Positions 1 to 8,584 are shown, counted from the first letter of the stretch. The stretch: 32,125 bases of DNA from Candidatus Nitrosotalea okcheonensis (GCF_900177045.1 NZ_LT841358.1:1940461-1972585); one strand, 5' to 3'. Notes: a model not told the origin generated them from the sequence alone. A program made the numbers and translations.

Positions 1-54
1 TACTTTTAGGTATGGTACACAAAAGACATATACTTCTAAGTACATACACAATAC

Positions 55-402
55 ATGCCTAAAACCGTATATTCTGGAAAAAAAGATTTTTTAGAAAACA
101 TGCAGGTAAGAACACTAAATATCGATATAATATCTGAAGAAGATTTAGAACAAAACAATCCTACTCTCAAAAGCATCCTAAAGGTTGAAAAACTCTTCAA
201 AGAGAATACTGAATTTAATTCTAAAAATCAGATTTTAAGAAAATTAGACGGTAGCATGAAGGCACCCGTTCTGAATATTATTTTGAAATATCTAAAAGGA
301 TTAGGGAAGATAATTGATAACGAAGATGGTTCTTGGACTTGGATATATGCGGTAGATAATGAAAAATTGAAGAAAAGCTACATAGATGCTGTCAAGTTAT
401 AG
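55..402 (+). CDS. Small winged-helix-like protein (115 aa)
   Basis: I do not recognise a specific family. The protein is 115 residues, charged and without a signal peptide, so it should be cytoplasmic. The C-terminal half, about residues 58-105, has a helix-helix pattern followed by a short beta-hairpin with Trp93 and Trp95 (DGSWTWIY), which resembles a small winged helix-turn-helix fold; this is inference from the pattern only. The start is ATG 55, with an AT-rich TATA-like stretch at 26-33. It lies just before the secretion ATPase gene in the same direction but has its own spacing of 82 nt, so it may be an independent regulator of the transfer cluster. Base composition is very A+T-rich compared with the ATPase genes. 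Confidence 0.7.
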   Translation: MPKTVYSGKKDFLENMQVRTLNIDIISEEDLEQNNPTLKSILKVEKLFKENTEFNSKNQILRKLDGSMKAPVLNIILKYLKGLGKIIDNEDGSWTWIYAVDNEKLKKSYIDAVKL

Positions 403-457
403 AATAGTAACGATAAACCAAGCAAAGATTGTAAAGATATTATTCAACCATTGTGTA

Positions 458-465
458 TTTTTATA
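458..465 (+). promoter_or_regulatory. TATA box of the VirB11/GspE-type ATPase gene
   Basis: TTTTTATA ends 19 nt before the GTG start at 485, the spacing seen for most genes here and expected for leaderless archaeal mRNA. Confidence 0.5.
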
Positions 466-484
466 GAATTCATTATTTCAAGTT

Positions 485-1969
485 GTGACTTCAAAAATCA
501 TTGCACTTGATGCAAACATAGAACAAGTGCAGGTCATTGATCATTATGCAGTAAACCAAGCTGAAGTTTTCATTACAGCTACCGGTGAATATTTGATAAA
601 AGAACCTCACTTGGAACAAAACGAGTTTCAAATTTATGAAAAGATAATGGACCATCTCATGAATTCTTTGCCATTTCTTGACAAACTAGAGACTGAGGAA
701 GAACGCATTCACCATCTGGAAAAATACATCTGGCAAGATGCTCAGGAAAAAGGAATTGTAAATCAGGTCTCAAAATTTTATGACCGTCTAAAATATTATA
801 TTGTTCGTGAAGTTTTGGGGTATGGCGTTTTCGATGTCTTGATGAATGATGATGACATAGAAGAAATTCTAATTGAAAGACACGATACAGATGTTGGAGT
901 GATACATCGAAAACATTCTGAAATGCACATACTTGATACAAATATTGTCATAGGCAAATCTAGTCTGATGGATTCTTACACTCAAAGACTTGTTCAAAAG
1001 ACTGGAAAATCTGTTACAGTGGCCAAGCCCATAATGGATGGAACAACTAGAACAAAACACAGAATCATGGTCATATATGGAAAAGAGGTCTCAGGCAACG
1101 GCTCAACCGTATCCATAAGAAAATTTCCATCAAAACCCTATACTATCACACATCTGTTACAATTTGGAACCATAAGCAAACTGATGGCGGCATATGTCTG
1201 GATGCTAATAGACGCAAAGGCATTTGGCCTTATAATTGGAGAAACTGGCTCTGGAAAGACTACGTTGATAAATTCTCTGATGACTATGGCCAATCCAAGA
1301 TGGCGAATCATAACAATAGAAGAAACGCCTGAACTTCAGATACCGCAGAAACGTACAGTGTCATTACATACAAGATCAAGCCCACTTGTCAAATCAGATA
1401 ATGATATTGGAATTATGGAACTAATCAAGGCAACACTAAGAATGAGACCTGACTTTGTCATTGTAGGAGAGGTTCGCGGAAAGGAAGCAAACGAGATGTT
1501 CCAGAGTGCTGCAACTGGACATGGGGGGCTAAGCTCTGTTCATGGCTCTGACATAAAATCAGCATTAACAAGACTTGCGGCAGAACCAATCAACATAAAA
1601 CTTTCACAGCAAATGTTGCTTTGGTTTGCAATCCATTCAACTACACTCAAAGGTACAGATGGAAAAACAATGCGAAGAATAAAGACGCTGACAGAAATTA
1701 ATCCAACAGATACGGGAATAGAAACAACAGATTTGTTTAGTTTTGATAGGAAGAACAATGACTTTGGTCTCAGCAGTATAGAGGAACTGGTTAAGAAAAG
1801 TAAAAGACTACCATACATTGCAGAACTTTTCGGTATTGATCTTGTAACTGACATAGAAAAAAGAATGACATTGCTTGATGCATGCATTGAAAAAAAGGCT
1901 TACGAGGTATCAGATGTTTTCAATATCTTGCGTCAATACTATCAATTCTATCCAACAATGAAGAATTAG
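485..1969 (+). CDS. VirB11/GspE-family secretion ATPase (494 aa)
   Basis: A hexameric ATPase of the type II/IV secretion superfamily (GspE, archaeal FlaI, TadA, VirB11), which drives pilus assembly or substrate export at the cytoplasmic face. Visible motifs in order: an N-terminal domain with the archaeal signature around residues 108-155 (GYGVFDVL, then IEEILIE); Walker A GETGSGKT at 252-259; an Asp-box-like IEETPEL at 278-284; Walker B RPDFVIVGEVRG at 321-332; and the His box GHGGLSSVHG at 345-354. All catalytic motifs are intact. The length fits archaeal family members. The start is GTG. The next gene is a VirB4-like ATPase and pilin-like genes follow, which favours a type IV secretion or pilus role. 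No TadC/FlaJ-type membrane platform gene, the usual partner, is present in the window. Confidence 0.93.
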   Translation: MTSKIIALDANIEQVQVIDHYAVNQAEVFITATGEYLIKEPHLEQNEFQIYEKIMDHLMNSLPFLDKLETEEERIHHLEKYIWQDAQEKGIVNQVSKFYDRLKYYIVREVLGYGVFDVLMNDDDIEEILIERHDTDVGVIHRKHSEMHILDTNIVIGKSSLMDSYTQRLVQKTGKSVTVAKPIMDGTTRTKHRIMVIYGKEVSGNGSTVSIRKFPSKPYTITHLLQFGTISKLMAAYVWMLIDAKAFGLIIGETGSGKTTLINSLMTMANPRWRIITIEETPELQIPQKRTVSLHTRSSPLVKSDNDIGIMELIKATLRMRPDFVIVGEVRGKEANEMFQSAATGHGGLSSVHGSDIKSALTRLAAEPINIKLSQQMLLWFAIHSTTLKGTDGKTMRRIKTLTEINPTDTGIETTDLFSFDRKNNDFGLSSIEELVKKSKRLPYIAELFGIDLVTDIEKRMTLLDACIEKKAYEVSDVFNILRQYYQFYPTMKN

Positions 1970-1987
1970 TTATTTGATTATCATTCC

Positions 1988-1995
1988 CTTAAAAA
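1988..1995 (+). promoter_or_regulatory. TATA box of the VirB4-like ATPase gene
   Basis: CTTAAAAA ends 19 nt before the GTG at 2015, so this gene probably has its own leaderless promoter despite following the first ATPase closely. Confidence 0.5.
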
Positions 1996-2014
1996 GAAAT
2001 ATTCTCTAAATTCT

Positions 2015-3817
2015 GTGCAAAGAACCAAGACAATACATAACTATGAAGTAAAGCCAACAAATTTCTTTACACTTTCTGATGAAAAGCAACGAACTGTACT
2101 ATCACATTTTTATTCACTGCTCACTTCAATCCAGGAACCACTTTGTATTACAATGATAAAAGAACCGTTAGATGCACAGATGGGAAACGAAATAAGACAT
2201 CTCCAAATCTTGAGAACTTTTATGTCAAGTGCAGAGCCCTTGGATTGGGTACTTGAAAGACAGGGTTTTGATTATTTTCTTGCAACAAATATGGTACCAT
2301 TTTCTGTAAAAAATGAATTTCTAAAACATGTAATACTTGAGAATGGCAAGTTAGCCAAATGCTTTACACTGTATTCTCTCTCTTCCACGCTCTCACCGGC
2401 ATGGATTCACTCCCTGCTTCCTGTATCTGATGCAATAATGCTCAATTTTGCTCCCATAGAGCAAGACAAGGCAGTTTCAAAATTGAGAAAAAAGATTCAC
2501 CTCATGCAAGCTACACAAAGCACCAATCCAAAAATGATACATCAAATACAGATGGCACTTGAGGCCGTATCTGCACTTGAAAAAAACAGTACAAAATTGT
2601 TCACAGTTACTGCCAATGTGATAGTCCAAGCTGACGATCTAAAATCATTAAAGGAAAAATCAAAAAAATTTGTAAAACAAACCAGGATATCTCTCTCAAG
2701 TTTTGACAACACATCTGCAAACCAGGCCAGAATGTTAACTGGATGGGGAAAAAAACTCTACGTCGAGCTTGGCTCTTGTGCAGTTTTTTATCCATTTGTA
2801 AGCGCAGACATGTTAGAAGTTCCAAATGGAATTACCATAGGTGTAAACTATAGCACTGGTGCACCTGTCATCTTCAACTATACAATGCGTGCAAACTATA
2901 ACATACTGATTTTAGCAGGCTCGGGTGCAGGCAAGTCTGTTACTGCCAAACTAATGATGAAGAGACTGATGGACAAATATCCGGATGCGTTCATCTTTGT
3001 TGTTGACCCACAGGGCGAGTATGAAAATATTGCCAAATATCTTGATGTGGAACCAATAAGAATCACAGGAGAACAAGAACTTGGCTTTGATCCATTCAAG
3101 ATGTTTGAAAAACCAAGTGATGCGGTAAACGTTTTGTGTGAGATTGCCCAAGCCCCAACACTTGTTGCAAATTCATTTTTGGCAAAATGTAATGGAATAA
3201 AAAGCCTTGATGAGTTTTATGAAAAACTCTCAGATGAAGAGAAAAAATATCTGGTAAATCTTGTTACTGGTCCAATGGCAACTCTGTTCAAGGGCCAGCC
3301 TGCAATATCTGATCGTACTATCATATCACTAAAAGGAACCTATGCTGAAGATTCTGTAGCAAAGATTAGCTTTCTTGCATTGGCTAAATTGTGGAAAAAG
3401 ATAGAGGCCGCACCAGTAGAGATTCCAAAAATACTTGTAATTGATGAAGGACATCTCATATTCCGGTTTGCCAGTGCCTCAAAATTTGTAGATTTGCTTG
3501 CACGCATGGGCAGGAAAAAGAATGTAATTTTCATGTTTATTTCACAGCGGGTAGAAGATGTAACAAAGACAGAGGCAGGACGTGCATTCTTTGATAACAG
3601 TGAGACGAAAATAATACTACGAAACAACGAGATTGCGGCTGAAGAACTTGGAAGATCATTGCAGTTATCTCCTCAGGAAAAAGACATGATTCAGACATTT
3701 GTTCCAGGAGATGCCTTGATCTTGACACGTGATTACAGGATTCGTTGTTCCATTACTCCATCAAAAGAAGAGCTTGACATGTTTGGCACATCGCCATTGA
3801 ACACAAATGCAGCTTAA
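2015..3817 (+). CDS. VirB4/HerA-type conjugation ATPase (600 aa)
   Basis: A VirB4-like ATPase of the HerA/FtsK superfamily. In conjugation and archaeal DNA-import systems it powers pilus biogenesis or DNA movement at the membrane. The first 280 residues form the less conserved VirB4 N-terminal domain. The motor domain shows Walker A GSGAGKS at 302-308, the VirB4/HerA motif DPQGEY at 331-336, Walker B ILVIDEGH at 473-480, and the ISQRVEDV segment at 509-516 with its conserved Gln and Arg. The C-terminus has the usual PGDALILTRDYRI strand pair (564-576). The start is GTG, with a TATA box about 20 nt upstream. Its stop overlaps the next gene by 11 nt, so the two are probably co-translated. CedB and TraC are other members of this family; the context of a VirB11-type ATPase and pilins supports type IV secretion. 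Confidence 0.93.
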   Translation: MQRTKTIHNYEVKPTNFFTLSDEKQRTVLSHFYSLLTSIQEPLCITMIKEPLDAQMGNEIRHLQILRTFMSSAEPLDWVLERQGFDYFLATNMVPFSVKNEFLKHVILENGKLAKCFTLYSLSSTLSPAWIHSLLPVSDAIMLNFAPIEQDKAVSKLRKKIHLMQATQSTNPKMIHQIQMALEAVSALEKNSTKLFTVTANVIVQADDLKSLKEKSKKFVKQTRISLSSFDNTSANQARMLTGWGKKLYVELGSCAVFYPFVSADMLEVPNGITIGVNYSTGAPVIFNYTMRANYNILILAGSGAGKSVTAKLMMKRLMDKYPDAFIFVVDPQGEYENIAKYLDVEPIRITGEQELGFDPFKMFEKPSDAVNVLCEIAQAPTLVANSFLAKCNGIKSLDEFYEKLSDEEKKYLVNLVTGPMATLFKGQPAISDRTIISLKGTYAEDSVAKISFLALAKLWKKIEAAPVEIPKILVIDEGHLIFRFASASKFVDLLARMGRKKNVIFMFISQRVEDVTKTEAGRAFFDNSETKIILRNNEIAAEELGRSLQLSPQEKDMIQTFVPGDALILTRDYRIRCSITPSKEELDMFGTSPLNTNAA

Positions 3818-4070
3818 GAACAAGTATTACAAATATTTCCAAGAGATGTCTGGTATCATTGGAATCTCAGAAATTGATTTAGCAGAAAAGATTGGAAATC
3901 TTCATGTCGGGGACAAATTTGAAACACAAACTCATACTATACGTGTCAAGAAGATATCAGAATCCAATGGGCAAGTGCTTTACCATGTGTGCCTTTATGA
4001 TGGTACAGGCAAGTTGATTCGAAACGATCCTATATTTCTGAGTCAGCCAAAAAGACAAAAGCACATGTGA
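3807..4070 (+). CDS. Small hypothetical protein overlapping the VirB4-like gene (87 aa)
   Basis: I do not recognise this protein. It is 87 residues, basic, without a signal peptide or membrane segment. The N-terminal 30 residues look helical. Residues 30-75 read as alternating beta-strands (VGDKFETQTHTIRVKKI, then VLYHVCLYDG), like a small beta-barrel or SH3/OB-type fold; that is inference. The ATG at 3807 lies inside the end of the VirB4-like gene (11-nt overlap in another frame), so translation is probably coupled. This suggests a small cytoplasmic partner of the ATPase. Confidence 0.75.
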   Translation: MQLKNKYYKYFQEMSGIIGISEIDLAEKIGNLHVGDKFETQTHTIRVKKISESNGQVLYHVCLYDGTGKLIRNDPIFLSQPKRQKHM

Positions 4071-4072
4071 GC

Positions 4073-4080
4073 CTTTAAAA
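4073..4080 (+). promoter_or_regulatory. TATA box of the first pilin-like gene
   Basis: CTTTAAAA ends 19 nt before the GTG at 4100. This spacing supports GTG 4100 rather than the upstream TTG 4082 as the start of the pilin. Confidence 0.55.
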
Positions 4081-4099
4081 CTTGATTTGTTTTGCATGT

Positions 4100-4525
4100 G
4101 TGAAAAGACGTGGTGTACATTCTGCATATGCAATTTCTTTGCTGGTAATCATAGCAGTAGGAATGTCTGGTATTGTCTATAATTATATGAATACATCAAA
4201 CAGCATACTCTCATCAAATGCAGAATACACAATAAACACGGCAACCCTTTCAGGAATACAGTCTGGAATTTTAACTTGGTATGACATTGTTTTACAAAAT
4301 ACAGGAAACAAACCTTTCATTCAAACAACGATATCTGTGGACATTAACGGTGTAACGTATGATCTTTCACAGAATACAACAAGCATTGGTCCTAGTCAGA
4401 CATTAGAGCAAAAAGGTATTCTAAACGTCGCAGTTGTTTATGGCAACAGCTATGCTGTAAGAGTAAGCGCAACAACAAGCGATGGTTCTACATTTGTTAC
4501 TAGCAGACAGATTAATGCAGGATAG
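4100..4525 (+). CDS. Class III signal-peptide pilin-like protein 1 (141 aa)
   Basis: A type IV pilin/archaellin-like subunit, expected to be processed by a PibD/FlaK-type peptidase and to sit in the membrane or a filament. From GTG 4100 the protein begins MKRRGVHSAYAIS, a short basic leader with a predicted cut after RRG, followed at once by a hydrophobic helix through about residue 28. The rest is a beta-rich extracellular domain with repeated N-x-S/T sites. The longer reading from TTG 4082 would add six residues (MICFAC) before the leader, which does not fit a class III leader or the TATA box at 4073. A second pilin follows 64 nt downstream with its own promoter. Alternative: a minor pilin or adhesin subunit. 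Confidence 0.82.
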   Translation: MKRRGVHSAYAISLLVIIAVGMSGIVYNYMNTSNSILSSNAEYTINTATLSGIQSGILTWYDIVLQNTGNKPFIQTTISVDINGVTYDLSQNTTSIGPSQTLEQKGILNVAVVYGNSYAVRVSATTSDGSTFVTSRQINAG

Positions 4526-4563
4526 GACAAGTTAGAAAATGAAGATAAGACTTTGATCAAGTG

Positions 4564-4570
4564 CTTTAAA
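4564..4570 (+). promoter_or_regulatory. TATA box of the second pilin-like gene
   Basis: CTTTAAA ends 19 nt before the ATG at 4590, giving a leaderless transcript for the second pilin. Confidence 0.55.
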
Positions 4571-4589
4571 TCTGCTATATCTTGTTATC

Positions 4590-5015
4590 ATGATGCAACG
4601 AAGAGGAATATCCGAGATATATTCTACAATCATGATGTTTACAGTAGCTCTTGCCATTGCAGGGATTGTAATTGCAGCATCATCTAACCAGTTTAACAAT
4701 CAACAGCAAAGTGCCTATCAGATGCTGGATTCGTCCCAAAAGAGAATGTCAGAGAGCGTATCATTTGTAACAGGAAGAGACACAGGCACGGGATCAGAGG
4801 TAGAATTAGTAAATTTTGGCCTTGCAAATATTAATTTAGACAGGGTCATGGTGGATGCAGTACGACAACAATCCTATACTATGACATTTGTTAATGGTAC
4901 ACAAACCCAATTTTTGCCAGTAAAAGAACCTGTGATAATATCAACTGGTACATCCGGCGCTAAAATGCAGATTGTTACAACATATGGTTCAATCTTTGAA
5001 TTTCCACTGCAATAA
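4590..5015 (+). CDS. Class III signal-peptide pilin-like protein 2 (141 aa)
   Basis: A second pilin/archaellin-like subunit. The N-terminus MMQRRGISEIYSTIMM shows the class III leader, with predicted processing after RRG and before ISE, then a hydrophobic helix to about residue 33 (AGIVIAAS). A Gln/Asn-rich stretch (QFNNQQQSAYQ) and a beta-rich head domain follow. The ISEI motif after the cut is typical of thaumarchaeal and euryarchaeal pilins and flagellins. It has the same length as pilin 1 but little sequence in common beyond the leader, so the two probably have different positions in one filament. Two adjacent ATGs (4590, 4593) are possible starts. Confidence 0.85.
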   Translation: MMQRRGISEIYSTIMMFTVALAIAGIVIAASSNQFNNQQQSAYQMLDSSQKRMSESVSFVTGRDTGTGSEVELVNFGLANINLDRVMVDAVRQQSYTMTFVNGTQTQFLPVKEPVIISTGTSGAKMQIVTTYGSIFEFPLQ

Positions 5016-5020
5016 TTTTG

Positions 5021-5030
5021 CTTTTTAAAA
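5021..5030 (+). promoter_or_regulatory. TATA box of the 730-residue surface protein gene
   Basis: CTTTTTAAAA ends 18 nt before the GTG at 5049. Confidence 0.5.
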
Positions 5031-5048
5031 TCACTTTTCTTAATCTGC

Positions 5049-7241
5049 GTGAAGAAAATCATTGGTCTGACACTAATTTCATTGATCTTGTTTTCTCCTT
5101 CCATGATGCCGACATCTTCTGCAGACATGCTCATTCCTGGCTGCAAAGTTTGGTTGGACATACATACAACTCCATCACAGTACAACGGATTGTCTCGCAG
5201 TAATCCTGATGGCACGTTTTATCCTGGTGATGCATTTGATTTTGCAATCACTGTTCACTGGAATTCCTGGTGTTGGTCAATCAAACCAAAATCAATAAAC
5301 GCAGACGGTCTTCAAATTAGTCAGATTCAAGTTTCACCAATATCATCAGGGGGAGGACAGTCTTTTGGATATACAGAGTCAGGACATGCAGAGATTGGAA
5401 TTGGTTCAAGTGCTGCAACTTTATCTCAAGTTGTTTTTGGGTATGGTTTAATTTGTAATTTCAATCCACAAACTGGCGGTACATGTTTTAGAGGTAGTAC
5501 TGCTGGAAGTACTTCATATTCTCCTCCGATAATCTCACCAAAAGTAACAATTGATCTAACAAAACAAAACTTGACCGATACAGATGGTTTTATGATGAGA
5601 AATCTAGACGGGACATATTATATCTGGGATGGAATCAATATTGTTTTCAATCCGCAATATCAATGGAAGAATCAAAGGGTTGGTACAATTTCAGCACATA
5701 CTACCTACTCATCAGACATATATTTACAAAAAGATTTTGAATGTCAAAAAAAATCTTGCAGTGATACACTACTATATTCCAGGGCAAAGCCTTGGACATT
5801 TTCATATGAATATGCGCAGGGCCAGACAAATTGGGTCCCAGAAACTAGTTCAGATATCAAAAAACACATTTTCACGTATAAAACAACCGTGTATAATCTT
5901 GGAAGATTGATTGGCCAAAGCCAATTTACAAAGACAGATGCGTTGGTTGTAAAATATGATCCCGTATACAATTCAAGTTATGGCTATACGGTGCTAAAAG
6001 ACGGCCAATGGTGGGGGTTTGGGAACAGGCCTGCTGTGGCTATGCATTATCTTGGGTCCAAAGGTGGTGGACAGGACGACATGGACCCGGGAGTTCATGA
6101 ATATAGACGAAGCAAGATAAACTCATTTTCTTACACTAGTTATGCATACAAGATCCTAACACCTGTACCGCTAAATGTTACCATGACATGGTCAGAGTCA
6201 CATTCTGCAAATTTCATCGATGATAATTTTGCATATCAAAGCAATTCGTTACAGTCAGGAAATAATGTAGCCATGTTTGTAAAATCGGGATATGGTGATA
6301 TAATATTTCAGCATCCCATTTTGTTTACCATATTAAAAACACGTTATGATAATTCCACGATAATCAATACATTACAATCTGTAAACTTTGCAGGACTGGA
6401 CAAGCTTGATCTTTCAAAATATTATTTTGGATATCCACATACTAGATTTAGTACTGATGTGATTGTAATTGCCTTGCACTCTGATGGTTCCATAAATCAC
6501 ATACCGCTTGATTTGAAGATGATGCCTGATTATTCCGAGAATGCAACATATGAACAGGATTTCATAAGAACCAAAGTCATCCATGACAGAGACAGGATCT
6601 TTGCCGGAATTGTACTAAATGACATGTATGGAAAAGACAATTTGGCAACAGGTACTGGAGTGATAAATTTGCGAGCACATCTTACATCGATGGTAATACC
6701 AGACGTATCGCAAGTATTTGCACAAAATCCTCTTGATCTTCCTCTCAATTTGGTGTATGAACAACCCTCGCCGTATAATGTTACAATCACTGCAGAAGGA
6801 AAACAACTCTCGTTTATAGAACATGGATTTGAGTTTGATACAAATTGGAAATATGTAGTCAACATGGACCAAAACAATATGCTCAACGGTACAAGATACC
6901 AGGGAATTGTAACCATCCATCCTGACAATAACTTTGGGCCATACTCTCAGGTTCTAGTAGATGGAAAGATGCAAAACATTACTTGCACAAAGGGATGCAC
7001 TGTCATGCTATCTGATAGAAACAAAAATTCTACAGTTGATGCATACAACATTTGGGGTGGCAAGGCATCGCAGACTTTTGATATAGACAACTCTACGCCT
7101 CAAGATACCTATGATTATAGCAAAATTGCTATCTTGGTACTACTAGTATCATTAGCTGTCATTGGCTATGGATTTGTCAGGCGTTATTGGCGCGGGTTTG
7201 CAGCAGCAATAGGTTTTGGAGACAACGACGAAGGCAAATAA
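5049..7241 (+). CDS. Secreted surface protein with C-terminal membrane anchor (730 aa)
   Basis: No named family recognised. From GTG 5049 the protein starts with a signal peptide (MKKIIGLTLISLILF, likely cleaved near residue 25, SSA/D). A long, aromatic- and Asn/Ser/Thr-rich ectodomain follows. One transmembrane segment lies at about residues 693-711 (AILVLLVSLAVIGYGF), then a short basic cytoplasmic tail (RRYWRGF). Cysteine pairs occur near residues 31/72, 134/145, 227/233 and 647/651, which suggests disulfides outside the cell. The gene lies directly after the two pilins, each with its own promoter, so it may be the cell-surface anchor or tip/adhesion component of the same apparatus. That role is inferred only from position. 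Confidence 0.8.
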   Translation: MKKIIGLTLISLILFSPSMMPTSSADMLIPGCKVWLDIHTTPSQYNGLSRSNPDGTFYPGDAFDFAITVHWNSWCWSIKPKSINADGLQISQIQVSPISSGGGQSFGYTESGHAEIGIGSSAATLSQVVFGYGLICNFNPQTGGTCFRGSTAGSTSYSPPIISPKVTIDLTKQNLTDTDGFMMRNLDGTYYIWDGINIVFNPQYQWKNQRVGTISAHTTYSSDIYLQKDFECQKKSCSDTLLYSRAKPWTFSYEYAQGQTNWVPETSSDIKKHIFTYKTTVYNLGRLIGQSQFTKTDALVVKYDPVYNSSYGYTVLKDGQWWGFGNRPAVAMHYLGSKGGGQDDMDPGVHEYRRSKINSFSYTSYAYKILTPVPLNVTMTWSESHSANFIDDNFAYQSNSLQSGNNVAMFVKSGYGDIIFQHPILFTILKTRYDNSTIINTLQSVNFAGLDKLDLSKYYFGYPHTRFSTDVIVIALHSDGSINHIPLDLKMMPDYSENATYEQDFIRTKVIHDRDRIFAGIVLNDMYGKDNLATGTGVINLRAHLTSMVIPDVSQVFAQNPLDLPLNLVYEQPSPYNVTITAEGKQLSFIEHGFEFDTNWKYVVNMDQNNMLNGTRYQGIVTIHPDNNFGPYSQVLVDGKMQNITCTKGCTVMLSDRNKNSTVDAYNIWGGKASQTFDIDNSTPQDTYDYSKIAILVLLVSLAVIGYGFVRRYWRGFAAAIGFGDNDEGK

Positions 7242-7285
7242 ATCATGAAAGGTGTAGAGAGGAATTAATATCGTATCCACCATTG

Positions 7286-8515
7286 TCATCTTTTTTTTAT
7301 ATGAATTGGAACACCACATCTTGCACAACGAACTTTGAGACTGTCACATATTGAACGATTTAGCCTGTCTTGGTCCTCTGGTGATACTTGATGCGGATCA
7401 CACTGTATAGTAATATCTGTCAGGGATAGATCTTGAGCAGGACTGTGTACAAAGGTAGGTGTTACACCAACACCAAAGTTGATTGTCTGAATGTCTTTTT
7501 CTTGTGGAAATGACAAAAAGAATGCAAGTTCTACATCCGATAAGGCAAGACTTTTTGAATGTAATTTTTGAGGTATGAAAGTATACGGATCAATTGATTT
7601 GACAGAAAACAATTCTGCAAGTTTTTGTCTGAAAGTCTTTTTTCCATGTATGAATTTGATCTTACGAGATGTAATTCTATAAGCAAAACTGTTGAGAAGA
7701 ACAGTGTTGATCATATCATCTAATGTCTTGGTTGACTGGACAATATCTGCCCTTGATCTTTCCACCTCCAATTTGAAAGCATCTTTTATTTTTTTGACAT
7801 TGTCATGATGAATCTTGTTTTGCTTCTCGTATTCATTTTCGAATTGTTCATCGATAAGATCTTTTTTTAGATTAGCGATATGATTTTCAAACAGAATTTT
7901 TTCTTGATTTATACTATTTCTTTTTTCTATATCTAACTCTGAGAATTCATGTAGAGTTGTCTCTACTCCAAATATGATAAAACAATTATACAGATTATGC
8001 CCATCAAGTTTGCTTTTTGCCCCCACAAGATCTGCCTTTATTTTACTTGAAAATACGACATTTTTCTTTGACATTCTACTCTCAAGTGAGGTCACTTTAC
8101 CGTGTATTGTGTTTGAGATTTTTTTGGTCTGGTCCTGAACAAAGCAAGCCATCATACACCTAGATGATTCCTGCCAGAATTTAGAATAGACATCACTTTT
8201 TACTATTTTGGCAAGATCTACAAGAGGAACCATAAAGTGATTTTTTAACGCAAGATATTTTGTAACCATTTGTTCAAAATGTGGCGGGTCTATACGTTCT
8301 ACTGTAAGACCATCAATTGTCCCAAAGATATTTCTGTCTTTATTTGTAGTTCGGACTATCAGCCTCATTTCAGACTTGTTCCTGAAAACAAAGAATGCAA
8401 ATTCAGTAGCATATTGGATTATCTTTAGGACTTGATTTTCTTGATCATCTTTGAATCTCTGTTGAGGCTTGATCTCAAGCCAAATAAACCCATCATCTTG
8501 TATTTCTGATGCCAT
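7286..8515 (-). CDS. N-terminal module of a TraG/VirD4-like coupling protein (409 aa)
   Basis: This looks like the non-ATPase N-terminal part of TraG/HerA-type coupling proteins, encoded alone. Family-like features are the opening FIWLEIKPQQRF (residues 10-21), the FAFFVFRNKSEMRLIVR strand pair (39-55), the LALKNHFMVPLVDLAKI segment (88-104), a central helical or coiled-coil part (about 200-270), and near the C-terminus ALSDVELAFFLSFPQ, where such proteins run into the ATPase domain. Here no Walker A follows; the protein ends with a CxxC (CARCG). The ATPase at 26279 begins almost directly at its motor domain, so the two products may form one split coupling protein. The assignment rests on remembered family patterns and needs a profile search. 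It is transcribed divergently from the gene at 8585, with TATA 8537-8544 in the shared promoter region. Confidence 0.75.
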   Translation of the reverse strand: MASEIQDDGFIWLEIKPQQRFKDDQENQVLKIIQYATEFAFFVFRNKSEMRLIVRTTNKDRNIFGTIDGLTVERIDPPHFEQMVTKYLALKNHFMVPLVDLAKIVKSDVYSKFWQESSRCMMACFVQDQTKKISNTIHGKVTSLESRMSKKNVVFSSKIKADLVGAKSKLDGHNLYNCFIIFGVETTLHEFSELDIEKRNSINQEKILFENHIANLKKDLIDEQFENEYEKQNKIHHDNVKKIKDAFKLEVERSRADIVQSTKTLDDMINTVLLNSFAYRITSRKIKFIHGKKTFRQKLAELFSVKSIDPYTFIPQKLHSKSLALSDVELAFFLSFPQEKDIQTINFGVGVTPTFVHSPAQDLSLTDITIQCDPHQVSPEDQDRLNRSICDSLKVRCARCGVPIHIKKR

Positions 8516-8536
8516 TATGTTTTAGAAAAATATAGA

Positions 8537-8564
8537 ATTTAAAGCAAGATTTTCTGTTTTTAAA
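8537..8564. promoter_or_regulatory. Divergent promoter pair between 8515 and 8585
   Basis: ATTTAAAG at 8537-8544 serves the minus-strand gene starting at 8515, and TTTTTAAA at 8557-8564 serves the plus-strand gene at 8585. Each box is 20-21 nt from its start codon, so both mRNAs are probably leaderless. Confidence 0.5.
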
Positions 8565-8584
8565 CAATTATTATTTGAAAAGAC

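Noticed and set aside
1-54. Search for the left attachment site at the window start
   Set aside because: The first bases show no tRNA-like or T-arm sequence, so no att site is claimed here.
6530-6928. Minus-strand frames of 132 and 101 residues
   Set aside because: They are antisense to the 730-residue surface protein, with composition typical of shadow frames (many Cys, Ser, Ile).
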